A DNA stretch of 37,273 nt from contig JANQMN010000137.1 in assembly GCA_028280065.1 (NCBI GenBank), positions 1 to 37,273 of the forward strand, in the 5' to 3' direction. Each line of letters begins with the position of its first letter. The stretch's first letter is position 1. Positions 23,432-31,609 of the stretch are shown here, piece by piece. Source of the DNA: Hahella sp. GTDB lineage: Bacteria > Pseudomonadota > Gammaproteobacteria > Pseudomonadales > Oleiphilaceae. The notes below the pieces were generated by a model. The model searched no databases. It saw only the letters and a list, made by a program, of their open reading frames with translations, and was not told the DNA's origin. Both the position numbers and the translations under genes were made by a program.

Positions 23432-23488
23432 TATGCTCCTCCAATCCGTCTTGGACTTTTAACGCATTGAATCTAGTGGAGCCGGTGC

Positions 23489-23953
23489 ATGAGCTGGGTT
23501 ATTCGGGAGTTTAATGAAAATGATGAGGCAGGCTGCCTGGCGGTTATGCAATCCAATATGCCTACCTATTTTGCCGATTACGAATTAGCAGAATTCCAGC
23601 TGGATCTGGAAAATCGGGCTAGGTTGGCTAAGCGCAAATGTTGGCCTTACTTTGTGCTCGTTACCAATGGCCGGATTCGCGCTTGCGGCGGATATGAAGT
23701 AGATCGCCGAAGTAACGCCCATCTGTTATGGGGCATGGTGGATCGTAATGAGCATCGCTCCGGCTTAGGCAGCCTTCTGCTAGAACATCGTCTGCGCCAA
23801 ATGCGACAACGCCAAGTCGCCAAACAAGTCCTGCTCGATACCACACCGGCATCTTTCGGTTTTTACCGCAAAGCGGGATTCGTTCAAACCGGCTTTGAAA
23901 AAGATGGCTATGCTCCGGGATTGGATAAAATACTGGCGAGTAAGCCCCTGTAG
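23489..23953 (+). CDS. GNAT acetyltransferase
   Basis: A 154-residue GNAT protein. The acetyl-CoA-binding segment is WGMVDRNEHRSGLGSLLLEH (R-x-x-G-x-G type), followed by VLLDTTPASFGFYRKAGFVQ, motif B with the usual Tyr. The N-terminal MSWVIREFNENDEAGCLAVM is the family start. The substrate is unknown. It starts 57 bp after the preceding stop, so it may be co-transcribed with the binding protein. Confidence 0.88.
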   Translation: MSWVIREFNENDEAGCLAVMQSNMPTYFADYELAEFQLDLENRARLAKRKCWPYFVLVTNGRIRACGGYEVDRRSNAHLLWGMVDRNEHRSGLGSLLLEHRLRQMRQRQVAKQVLLDTTPASFGFYRKAGFVQTGFEKDGYAPGLDKILASKPL

Positions 23954-24038
23954 AAGCTCGTTTTTTCAGAGAGTTAACAGGGCAACCGATAGTTTTCGAA
24001 GTAAAACTTAGAATTCTTAACTTTTTTTCATTTTTCTA

Positions 24039-24066
24039 TTGCAAAAAAAACCTATTCCGTTAGTCT
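24039..24066 (+). promoter_or_regulatory. Probable promoter of the small dicistron
   Basis: TTGCAA (24039-24044) and TAGTCT (24061-24066) are 16 bp apart, in an AT-rich region just ahead of a stem-loop and the 40-codon ORF. Confidence 0.45.
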
Positions 24067-24072
24067 AGCCAC

Positions 24073-24092
24073 TAACCGGCAAACGCCGGTTA
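24073..24092 (+). promoter_or_regulatory. 5' untranslated hairpin
   Basis: TAACCGGC and GCCGGTTA form a perfect 8-bp stem around AAAC. If the promoter at 24039 is used, the hairpin starts at the very 5' end of the mRNA, where it would stabilise the message or serve as a regulatory structure. Confidence 0.5.
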
Positions 24093-24140
24093 TTCATCGC
24101 GGACAATGAGTTCAGTTCGCGCCCTACAGGAGAAACAGTT

Positions 24141-24263
24141 ATGCAAAGAACCATGACGCTAAGGTCAGCTGTTTCGGCACACCCAGGTTGTGCAGGCTGT
24201 TATATGGGCGCTTCTCTAGTCGACTCAGCTATCCTTAATCCGCGAACGAATTCACAAACCTAA
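24141..24263 (+). CDS. Small ORF (40 residues) ahead of the DUF1127-like gene
   Basis: ATG at 24141, stop at 24261-24263, with a strong AGGAG (24128-24132). The product is MQRTMTLRSAVSAHPGCAGC followed by YMGASLVDSAILNPRTNSQT. It contains a Cys-x-x-Cys pair (CAGC) but no clear transmembrane helix or known family. The excellent ribosome binding site, upstream promoter and a following perfect hairpin argue that it is translated. It could be a leader peptide controlling the DUF1127-like gene or a free small protein. I do not recognise it. Confidence 0.5.
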   Translation: MQRTMTLRSAVSAHPGCAGCYMGASLVDSAILNPRTNSQT

Positions 24264-24278
24264 GAACCATGTGAAACG

Positions 24279-24303
24279 TAACCGCGGGTCTGTTCCGCGG
24301 TTA
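24279..24303 (+). promoter_or_regulatory. Perfect hairpin between the small ORF and the DUF1127-like gene
   Basis: TAACCGCGG and CCGCGGTTA form a 9-bp stem with a 7-nt loop. No T run follows, so it is not a standard terminator. It may be a translation-control or RNA-processing element. Confidence 0.6.
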
Positions 24304-24368
24304 TGATGAATACCTCCATCTGTCCCCTTTCAGACCCGTGGTCGTTTTACTCAAACGAGGAAACAACC

Positions 24369-24587
24369 ATGACACTGAACACTTTACTAAACAAATTCGT
24401 CAGTATTTTCAGAGCCAATACATTTAGAGATAGAAACCGCATTCAAACGCTGAACCATGAGCATCTCAATGCGCACATAGCTAAAGATATCGGCTTGACC
24501 AACATCAGCAGCGAGCACAGCATCGGCACTCCCGAAGCTCCTCGGAAACTGCTGACAACCGGGCTCATTTTAACCCGGGCCCCCTAG
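24369..24587 (+). CDS. DUF1127-like small protein
   Basis: This 72-residue protein starts at the ATG at 24369 behind GAGG. The middle contains RIQTLNHEHLNAHIAKDIGL, matching the DUF1127 pattern (L-x-x-x-x-L-x-D-I-G-L) of small Arg-rich bacterial proteins, here extended by about 20 residues. DUF1127 proteins bind RNA or modulate phosphate, carbon and stress metabolism in alphaproteobacteria; their role in gammaproteobacteria is little known. The frame is open from 24303, but the hairpin lies there and the ribosome binding site favours 24369. Confidence 0.7.
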   Translation: MTLNTLLNKFVSIFRANTFRDRNRIQTLNHEHLNAHIAKDIGLTNISSEHSIGTPEAPRKLLTTGLILTRAP

Positions 24588-24599
24588 CTAACCTTGCAC

Positions 24600-24628
24600 A
24601 ACACCTACCGACTGTCCCGGTAGGTGTT
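24600..24628 (+). terminator. Hairpin terminator after the DUF1127-like gene
   Basis: AACACCTACC and GGTAGGTGTT form a perfect 10-bp stem with a 9-nt loop 13 bp after the stop codon. The following T stretch is weak (GCTTAT). Confidence 0.65.
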
Positions 24629-24794
24629 GCTTATACAGGCATTTCCGAACTTTCTGCTTCCGCGTTTCTTCCACCAAAAATCCTTGCTATTTATTTCGCG
24701 CCTAACTTTTATCGGATACATTCCCTGCATTCCTGTTACAGAACACTAACAACCGCTTACCCGATTGCAACGGAAATCTGGCGCTGCTCTGACT

Positions 24795-24962
24795 ATTATT
24801 TTAATCGTGGATTTGAGTAGTATCCCCCATTTAGAGCGGGTTGGTTATGTAGTACACCCGCTACTTTTTGGGCCCCGCTGTTGCGGAAGGTACGAAAGTT
24901 TTGTGTTTAGTTAGTCCCTCCAAGAGTTTCTTTAAGGCAACCATCGATGGTTGCCTTTTTTT
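24795..24962 (+). ncRNA. Candidate small RNA
   Basis: The 460-bp gap between the DUF1127-like and LemA genes has no gene but ends in a very strong terminator. Upstream of it lie a TATTAT that could be a -10 (about 24799) and two further stems: AGCGGGT with ACCCGCT, and CCGC with GCGG (GCTGTTGCGG loop). The region between is not coding in any frame I trust. Together this looks like an independent small RNA of about 150-165 nt. I do not recognise the family. Confidence 0.4.
24934..24962 (+). terminator. Strong intrinsic terminator
   Basis: AAGGCAACCAT-CGATGGTTGCCTT is a perfect 24-bp palindrome (24934-24957) followed by T residues to 24962. No plus-strand protein gene lies within 340 bp upstream, which suggests it ends a non-coding transcript. 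Confidence 0.85.
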
Positions 24963-25047
24963 ATGCATCCCCAAACGGCATACAGCGCAGGCACTCGCTC
25001 GTCATGTCCTGCAACGATCTCTGCAGTTGATGCTGGTTTCCGAATAT

Positions 25048-27327
25048 TTACCCCGCTAACGCAACAAAGTCCTTTGATCGAAATCCAAACAGGCGAGCAA
25101 ATATCAGATCCGGGAAGCTGCCCAAGCGGGTAAGGTAAGTTTCGACAGCCGAGTTATAGCCCTCTCGCATGAGGGCTATTTCATCTTCAAGTCTTGTTAG
25201 ATTTTCCATTAACTGCAGGGCGGCCTGGTCTTGCTTCAGTTCCGGATACTGTTCCCGCAATCCAAAAAACTGCCCTGCGATCAGGGACTGTGAGGTCAGC
25301 CTTTTTATCCTATCCGGCAATGCTGCTGGTGAGTTACCTTTCTGTTTCCGCATCCGGGTAAGCGAACCCAGCAGTTCCTGTTCGTGAGCCGCGAAACGCT
25401 TTACAACCGGTATCAGGTTTTGCAATAAATCATGACGTTTCTGAAAAGCGACATCGATATTGGCCAGGCACCTTTCAGCCCTGTGTTTTAGAAACACCAG
25501 ATCGTTGTAGTGCATAATCAGCATCAACAAAAACAGATAACCAGTCGATATCAAAGCCGTGGTCAAAAAGTCCAATCCAGAAAATACTCCGGTGCTCGTC
25601 AAAAGCAGTAGGCTAGCCAACAGCAATGCGCTGGCCGCAAAATTCAGCAGCAATAGGCCAAGACGACTCTTCCGCAGCAGTACTTCATATTCTGAACGAT
25701 TACTCAATATACAGGGCTCGCCAGAATCACCCTTCCCGAGAACGTAGGGATAAGCTTCGGCGGTCGAGTGTCGGGTAACTCCCAGCAAATAAAGCGGATC
25801 GCCAAAACGGATGGAAGTTTCCGTGTAGCGCAGGTTGCCTTGTCTGCGGGTCTTCTTGTGGGAACTGATCACCTCCGCATCCTTCGGGTCTGCCAACGCC
25901 TGTCCTGAATCATCCCGCAGCAGGAACTGCTGACTTTCACACCGGCGCTCTATCCGCTTCCATGAGGTTTTATTTCCCTGTTTAATCCGCTCATAGACCC
26001 GGTAGTCGAACCAACAACAGTCGGCATTGGACAACGGTCCCCGGATAGATTGCCCGGCGTACTTTTCCACAACGCCGTTTAACTCATTCAAGCCCCAGGC
26101 AACTCCCGCGATCTTGGATGTAGGAATATTTTCCATCCAACGTTTGGTTTTGACGGCTCGCAGTCCGAACCAGGTGAGCAGGACAGAACCCAGGCAGGCA
26201 ATCGCCATCGCTATCCAAATCCACAGCGGCGCAACCGGACGTGATTCGGCGATATCACCGGCCAACGCATCTAAGTTACCACTTTGAATGGCTGCCGGGG
26301 TAGTTAGGGCAATACCCCAAGCAGGCGCCAGCCAGCGGTTGGGAATAAGGCTCATTTGGTAGACGTTTGTCAGGTACGCACGCTCCAAACTCGATTTTAA
26401 GCCACTGATCCGCCTGTTATCGGCTTCCGCCAAATCTCCCAATAACACAAAGCTATTACTGCCTGTCAATCCGCCCCACTCCTGGTTATTACGTTTCGCG
26501 ATAACGCCAATTTCCTTATCGACAGCGGCAACCTGTCTATCCCACCTTGCCACAAGTTCGGAAAGGTCGACCTTGTAGGTATGCAAGCCGAGCCCAAGCA
26601 GCAGCGCAATCATCGTCATGCTGAGCAAGGTCAGGAAAGCAAGTGTGCGATGAATCGCCAATCCATAACAGACTGCATAAATTGCCAAGCCCAGTAACAA
26701 CATTCCCGCCCACAGAATGAAAACTCCGCCTTGGCCCAAGGCCTGAATCTCATACCCTGGCCCATAAGTGGTAACGATGGGCAGATAATGCCCAGGCTCG
26801 CTAAAACTGATGACAGGTTCGCCAGCCTGTAGAGCATACCAGCCGAAAATCGATACCGAGTCGTTCGGACGCAGCAACCATTCCGTGTATCTGTGGTTGC
26901 CTTTAGATCGGCTGGCACTGACCTGCAATGACCAGTCTATCGCATCGACAGTAGCCTCGACTGAAACTGGAAGGCTCTTCTGGCCGGACGATATTGAAAA
27001 GTCCGCCGCCTGTTGAATATCCTCAACCGTCCGCCATCGGCGGTCATCACCGGACCCCTCTTCTACTTCGTGCAGATAGCGAAAATAAATTGCCGGTTGT
27101 TGGGTTAGCCGGCTGGTAAGCAAAGTATCCTGCTGGTCGATAACGCCGCTGACCAAGACTTCTCCCGGCAACAGGGCATCAATAGGCGCTGCCGGAATTC
27201 TCTCCAATTCCCAGACCGATTTAATTTTTCCAAATCCCCAATGACCTACAAACAACCCCGCAACGCTTAGCAAGACGGCGACGGCAAGGGCAAGTGCACG
27301 GTGATAACGATTGGCTGAAGACTTCAT
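25048..27327 (-). CDS. Membrane protein with two GIDE-type domains and a LemA domain
   Basis: From the ATG at 27327 the protein has 759 residues. A transmembrane helix at about 12-32 is followed by a GIDE-like domain (WELERIPAAPIDALLPGEVL, then VSGVI and YFRYLHEVEEG). Two transmembrane helices, an extracytoplasmic segment and another transmembrane helix follow. A second GIDE-like domain contains LNELNGVVEKYAGQSIRGPL and WFDYRVYERIKQG. Two more helices lead into a C-terminal LemA domain (HYNDLVFLKHRAERCLANID, then VAFQKRHDLLQNLIPVVKRF). LemA and GIDE proteins are usually separate and found together; here they are fused, with the GIDE domain duplicated. The role is unknown; LemA proteins are linked to membrane stress and envelope assembly. 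Confidence 0.75.
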   Translation of the reverse strand: MKSSANRYHRALALAVAVLLSVAGLFVGHWGFGKIKSVWELERIPAAPIDALLPGEVLVSGVIDQQDTLLTSRLTQQPAIYFRYLHEVEEGSGDDRRWRTVEDIQQAADFSISSGQKSLPVSVEATVDAIDWSLQVSASRSKGNHRYTEWLLRPNDSVSIFGWYALQAGEPVISFSEPGHYLPIVTTYGPGYEIQALGQGGVFILWAGMLLLGLAIYAVCYGLAIHRTLAFLTLLSMTMIALLLGLGLHTYKVDLSELVARWDRQVAAVDKEIGVIAKRNNQEWGGLTGSNSFVLLGDLAEADNRRISGLKSSLERAYLTNVYQMSLIPNRWLAPAWGIALTTPAAIQSGNLDALAGDIAESRPVAPLWIWIAMAIACLGSVLLTWFGLRAVKTKRWMENIPTSKIAGVAWGLNELNGVVEKYAGQSIRGPLSNADCCWFDYRVYERIKQGNKTSWKRIERRCESQQFLLRDDSGQALADPKDAEVISSHKKTRRQGNLRYTETSIRFGDPLYLLGVTRHSTAEAYPYVLGKGDSGEPCILSNRSEYEVLLRKSRLGLLLLNFAASALLLASLLLLTSTGVFSGLDFLTTALISTGYLFLLMLIMHYNDLVFLKHRAERCLANIDVAFQKRHDLLQNLIPVVKRFAAHEQELLGSLTRMRKQKGNSPAALPDRIKRLTSQSLIAGQFFGLREQYPELKQDQAALQLMENLTRLEDEIALMREGYNSAVETYLTRLGSFPDLIFARLFGFRSKDFVALAG

Positions 27328-27450
27328 CAAAGACTCCGTGTTTGGCGATGGGATTACTTGGGTGACGAATGCTTGCAGGGCACACAATCATTGACAATAC
27401 TCTAAATACCAACATTTACAACACCGATAAAAAGATAACCTCTACAATTT

Positions 27451-28653
27451 ATGATCAAGCGAATCCCTATCAAGAACTTGGCCGTGGGCATGTACATCTC
27501 TGACTTGAATTCAGAGTGGATTCCGCACTCGAACCTAAAGAAAAAGGGATTGATCAAGTCGGAAGAGGTGATCGAACGCATTGCAAAACTCGGCGTTGAC
27601 GAAATCTATATCGACACTTCCCAGGGTAAGGATTGCCAGGATGGTTTGCCCGAATCCGAGGTAGCGGCGAATAACCAGGCGGCACTGGAAAAAGTAAGCG
27701 CACTCGCGCCCATCATGAAGCCCAGTCTGGCATTGGGCGATGAAATGCATGCCGCTCGGAAGGTGCATATTGAAGCGCTAGGTTTGGTTAACGACTTGGT
27801 GGAAGGCGTAAAAACCAAACAACCTATTCGGCTCGAAGCCTTCGAAACCGTCGCAGACGGAATGCTCGATTCAATATTTCGCAATCATAATGCACTTTCC
27901 TGCCTTGGCCGTATCCGTGAGAAAGACAGCTACTTAATGGAGCATTCCGTTAATCTCGCCGTGTTGATGTCAGTATTCAGCAAATCGCTAAGGCTGGACA
28001 GAAAGATTATGCAACATATTGCCATCGGAGCAATGCTGCACGATATCGGAAAGATCCTGATTCCCGATATTATTCTTCATAAGCCTGCACGCCTGACGGA
28101 ACAGGAATTTGAAGTAATGAAACAACATGCCCGATTTAGCCGGGAGTTACTGCACCGAACCAAGGGGATGCCGAAACTGGCGGTGACCGTTGCGGCACAG
28201 CACCATGAAAAAATCAACGGCAGCGGTTACCCGGACGGACTGACAGGAGATGAGATTTCTCCTTATGGTAAAATGGCGGCCATCGTCGATGTCTATGATG
28301 CGATTACCGCGGATCGTGTCTATCACAAGGGAATGCCGCCGACGGCGGCGTTAAAAAAACTTCTGGAGTGGAGTAACCATTTGGACCGGTCAATGGTGCA
28401 CCATTTCATCCGCTGTATCGGAGTCTACCCGGTAGGCTCCTTGGTGTTGCTGGAAAGCGGCCGGCTGGGAGTGGTTATCGAGGCGAATGACAGCGATCAG
28501 CGTCTGCCCTTACTGCGGGTGGTGTACCACACAAAGTTCCGCTCATTTATTAAAGTGGAAAGGATCGATCTGGCAAAGCCAAGCGTGCAGGACCGAATCG
28601 TAAAAGCCGTTGACCCGGAGGAATACAGCATCAATATCGGCGACTTCCTGTAA
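27451..28653 (+). CDS. HD-GYP cyclic-di-GMP phosphodiesterase
   Basis: A 400-residue protein with an N-terminal DUF3391-like domain ([20 protein letters not shown]) and an HD-GYP domain. The metal-binding HD is in MLHDIGK (His197, Asp198) and the GYP signature is [14 protein letters not shown] (Gly259-Pro261). The N-terminal part lacks transmembrane helices. HD-GYP enzymes hydrolyse c-di-GMP to pGpG and often onward to GMP. The C-terminus has an extra ~60-residue region ([20 protein letters not shown]) typical of this subgroup. It converges with the DHH gene, 24 bp away. Confidence 0.93.
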   Translation: MIKRIPIKNLAVGMYISDLNSEWIPHSNLKKKGLIKSEEVIERIAKLGVDEIYIDTSQGKDCQDGLPESEVAANNQAALEKVSALAPIMKPSLALGDEMHAARKVHIEALGLVNDLVEGVKTKQPIRLEAFETVADGMLDSIFRNHNALSCLGRIREKDSYLMEHSVNLAVLMSVFSKSLRLDRKIMQHIAIGAMLHDIGKILIPDIILHKPARLTEQEFEVMKQHARFSRELLHRTKGMPKLAVTVAAQHHEKINGSGYPDGLTGDEISPYGKMAAIVDVYDAITADRVYHKGMPPTAALKKLLEWSNHLDRSMVHHFIRCIGVYPVGSLVLLESGRLGVVIEANDSDQRLPLLRVVYHTKFRSFIKVERIDLAKPSVQDRIVKAVDPEEYSINIGDFL

Positions 28654-28677
28654 CCGATTTTCATATTTCTAATGTCT

Positions 28678-29571
28678 TTAGGTTTCCGATTCAGGCGGAA
28701 CCTCGACAACTCTCACCGAAGCCGATAAAGGGGTCGTGAATCCCGCTGCCCTGGCATGCCCTCCACCTCCTAAGCGCAACGCAATTTCCGCCACATCCTC
28801 GCCTTCAGGCGTGGATCGGAGCGACCAGGCGCGTTTATGAGGCTTGTCGATATAACCTGCGGCAAAGGGTTTGCCTTTGGCCAGTTCGCCAAGACATTCA
28901 CTTACCACGCCCGTAGGACAGTTGACAACGGGGACCACAAATCCCGCAACCTTCCCCAGGATAGCGCGCTTTTTGTAAACATTGATTTCCTGTTGCCGAT
29001 AGCGATTGATTGCCCGGCCTTCATCCCGAAGCCGTTCCAGCACCTCTTCGTACCGCACCCAGATATCCCAAAGACTGAAATCGAAGGGGTAGGAAGCCAG
29101 GGCGGCGGTAACGTCCAAGGAATCCGGATGTTCCCAGCGCCAAAGATCGCGGTCCTCTATATGCCGGTAAAGCAGGGGTAAAGGTTTGCGGTTAAAAAAC
29201 TCCCAACTGATAACGGCGCCCGAGCGTTTCATGTCGAAATGTAATTCGAGATTTTCGATCTCATCGTCCAAGCCCAGAGTTTCACGAAATGCGCTAATGT
29301 GGTGATCAAGTACGACAATACGCTTCGCCTTGCCACATAGTTCCTGCATTATTTTCTTGTTGTAGCAGAAGTCCAACATAAAGACGTCACGCTCATCCAC
29401 CTCCGGTGGGGCTTCGCTGTGCTGCGCCGCAAAGTATTCGATATCCAAGCCCTGCTTTTCAGCAAAATGATAGTGCGCAGCCAAAGCACTCGCAAAACCG
29501 TCTAAACACCCTCCTCCGTGATAAATAATCATGGGATTGGTGACATCTTTAATCCGTTCTATTTCCGCCAT
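28678..29571 (-). CDS. DHH/DHHA1-family phosphoesterase
   Basis: A 297-residue protein of the DHH family. The N-terminal domain has YHGGGCLDGFASALAAHYHF, VFMLDFCYNK and the DHH motif itself (IVVLDHHISAF). The C-terminal DHHA1 domain has LGGGGHARAAGF. Related enzymes (NrnA/B, Pap-like) degrade nanoRNA, pAp or linear dinucleotides such as pGpG. Located between an HD-GYP phosphodiesterase and a diguanylate cyclase, it could clear the pGpG product; this is inference. The start ATG at 29571 has an AGGAC-poor upstream (AAGTCCTATGG), with the first ATG chosen. Confidence 0.9.
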   Translation of the reverse strand: MAEIERIKDVTNPMIIYHGGGCLDGFASALAAHYHFAEKQGLDIEYFAAQHSEAPPEVDERDVFMLDFCYNKKIMQELCGKAKRIVVLDHHISAFRETLGLDDEIENLELHFDMKRSGAVISWEFFNRKPLPLLYRHIEDRDLWRWEHPDSLDVTAALASYPFDFSLWDIWVRYEEVLERLRDEGRAINRYRQQEINVYKKRAILGKVAGFVVPVVNCPTGVVSECLGELAKGKPFAAGYIDKPHKRAWSLRSTPEGEDVAEIALRLGGGGHARAAGFTTPLSASVRVVEVPPESET

Positions 29572-29922
29572 AGGACTTATTCGACTAGCCGCAAAGCTCA
29601 GATTTCAAGTGTAAGAGCCCCCGCCCGGTTGTTCGCGCACTCCCCCCTGATGGCAGTTGGTCGGCGCCGGCAATGAGTCTGAGGTGCCTTTACCTTTGAG
29701 TTGGAAAGTTGAGATGCATCGCAAATAACCAACTATATTTCTTAATCCTAGCACTTTGTCGACGTTTGCAAACTGTTAGCGGTATAAACTATGACAATAT
29801 TGCCACGAACATTGATTGAGCAGCGGCGCACGCCAATCCTTGTAGGAGAATACTCAAATTCGTCTATACTGAAACCAACCCGCTGAATTCCCGCAACTAT
29901 CAATCCTAGCAGCAATAGATGT
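29572..29922. other. Divergent intergenic region
   Basis: This region separates the divergent DHH and diguanylate cyclase genes. A TATACT (about 29864) with TTGTAG upstream is a poor promoter match (19-bp spacing) for the cyclase. I see no gene, repeat or clear hairpin. Confidence 0.4.
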
Positions 29923-31050
29923 TTGTCAGCGCCAATTAGGGTAAAGGACTTGACGCAAGATCAATCTGACAAAAACAACATAAAGACTTTTAGCTCTATT
30001 TTAGATGAAGAGGCCAATGTCACCGGCGTTATTCGTGGAATATCCTATGCGGGCGCATTCACCCTATTGGCCATTGGTGTCAAGTCCTGGTTTTCCAGCC
30101 ACCCCTACCATGCGGCAACCCTTTTTGTCTTCGCCGGAATTCTGATACTTAACAGTATTGCCCACTCCAGGCACCAGAATTCCAGTTTGTTCCGCAATCT
30201 GTTTCTGTGGTTGGTTGGCGTTTTGTTTCTCTACCTCATTGCCTCGGGGGGTGAGAGCAATACGGGCATTCTTTGGTTTTATGTTTTTCCGCCATTCGTT
30301 TTCTATGTTGCCGGGCTAAAGGCAGGTTGGTGGATGATGGGGCTAATGGTGGTATTCATAGCGCTAATTTTTCGTAACCCGGAGTGGTCTTGGATAAGCG
30401 CACAATATGACGCAGATTTTCAAATTCGCTTCGCAGCCAGCGTTTCGTTCGTGACGGTGTTCGCTTTTGTTATGGATTATTCCCGGCGTAAGGCTCGGGA
30501 AGAGTTGTTGAGCATGGCAAATCTATATGAACGCGCCGCCAGAACCGACGAACTTACCCAACTTCCCAATCGCCGGGATATGCGGCAACAGCTGGAAAAG
30601 GAATATTTCCGTTACAAACGCCATGGCAGTTATTTTTCCGTGATTTTGCTGGACATAGACCACTTTAAAAACATCAATGACAACTTCGGGCATGATGCAG
30701 GCGATTATGTTCTGCTCAAGTTTGCCCAACTGCTCAGCGATACCTGCCGAAAAATCGACACCACCGCGCGCTGGGGAGGCGAGGAGTTTCTCGTCCTTTT
30801 GCCCGATACCTCATTGGTCCAGGCCCTGGCGATGGCGGAGCGGCTGCGTAAAATCGTCGAAGCGGAAAGGTTGGTCTATAAGAGCCGGGAAATTCGCGTG
30901 ACCACAAGCTGCGGTGTTTGCTCAATAAGCCAGACAAAGGATCTCAGCAGTTTGCTCAAGCAAGCGGACATCAACCTCTACCAGGCGAAAATAAAAGGCC
31001 GGAACCTGGTAATACCATTAGTCGTGCAAAAGGCGGAAGAGAACGTCTGA
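29923..31050 (+). CDS. Membrane-bound diguanylate cyclase (GGDEF)
   Basis: A 375-residue protein with about five to six transmembrane helices in residues 35-190 and a GGDEF domain from about 205. The signature is RWGGEEF (Gly285-Phe289), so it is catalytically competent. An inhibitory I-site RxxD (Arg276-Asp279, RKID) lies five residues before it, so c-di-GMP should inhibit it. LLDIDHFKNINDNFGHDAGD is intact. The start is a TTG at 29923; no in-frame ATG or GTG exists upstream before a stop at 29884, so this start is uncertain. Confidence 0.9.
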   Translation: MSAPIRVKDLTQDQSDKNNIKTFSSILDEEANVTGVIRGISYAGAFTLLAIGVKSWFSSHPYHAATLFVFAGILILNSIAHSRHQNSSLFRNLFLWLVGVLFLYLIASGGESNTGILWFYVFPPFVFYVAGLKAGWWMMGLMVVFIALIFRNPEWSWISAQYDADFQIRFAASVSFVTVFAFVMDYSRRKAREELLSMANLYERAARTDELTQLPNRRDMRQQLEKEYFRYKRHGSYFSVILLDIDHFKNINDNFGHDAGDYVLLKFAQLLSDTCRKIDTTARWGGEEFLVLLPDTSLVQALAMAERLRKIVEAERLVYKSREIRVTTSCGVCSISQTKDLSSLLKQADINLYQAKIKGRNLVIPLVVQKAEENV

Positions 31051-31125
31051 CACTTTCTGTTGCTTTTTGGCTCGAGCCTTGTCGCGTTACCTAAACTAGC
31101 GTAACTCGTAGAAAGATACTGAAAC

Positions 31126-31587
31126 TTATAGCCTGTAAACGTCCATGATATGTTGCCAATGTACATCGGCGACCGGCATGACAGACAACCGGCTGTGCTT
31201 CAATAAGGTCAAATCCGCCAATGCAGGATCACTCTTCAGCACCCCCAGGCTGATAATACCCGCCAGAGTTTCCGTCCAGGTAACATCAACACAACTCCAA
31301 CGGTTATTGTCAGGGTCACTCTTTAAGTCGAAATAGGAGGAATCAGGATCGACGGCCGTAGGGTCCGGGTAGGCTGCGCGGGAAACTTTCGCTAATCCCG
31401 CAATACCGGGCACCTTGCAGCTGCTATGGTAGATAAACGCCTCATCATCTACTCGCATTTCGCGAATAAAGTTACGCGCCTGGTAGTTACGCACCCCTTC
31501 CCACATGCTGGTGCGGGAAGGGGAGTTTTTCAGGTCTTCGATACTGAAGGTGTTTGGTTCGGTTTTCAGGAGCCAATAGCCCATCAT
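31126..31587 (-). CDS. EVE domain protein
   Basis: A 153-residue protein that is a single EVE domain: GYWLLKTEPNTFSIEDL at the N-terminus, MWEGVRNYQARNFIREMRVD and FIYHSSCKVPGIAGLAKV, with the conserved aromatic pocket. EVE domains bind modified bases such as methylated or hydroxymethylated cytosine. Two consecutive ATGs are possible (31587 and 31584). It stands between the cyclase and the secreted protein. It may act in RNA or DNA modification sensing; no restriction genes are nearby. Confidence 0.92.
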   Translation of the reverse strand: MMGYWLLKTEPNTFSIEDLKNSPSRTSMWEGVRNYQARNFIREMRVDDEAFIYHSSCKVPGIAGLAKVSRAAYPDPTAVDPDSSYFDLKSDPDNNRWSCVDVTWTETLAGIISLGVLKSDPALADLTLLKHSRLSVMPVADVHWQHIMDVYRL

Positions 31588-31609
31588 TCAAAACTATCAA
31601 TCGTTTTAC

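Noticed and set aside
24868-25059. Plus-strand open frame of 63 residues
   Set aside because: It runs straight through the perfect terminator at 24934-24962 and has no family resemblance.
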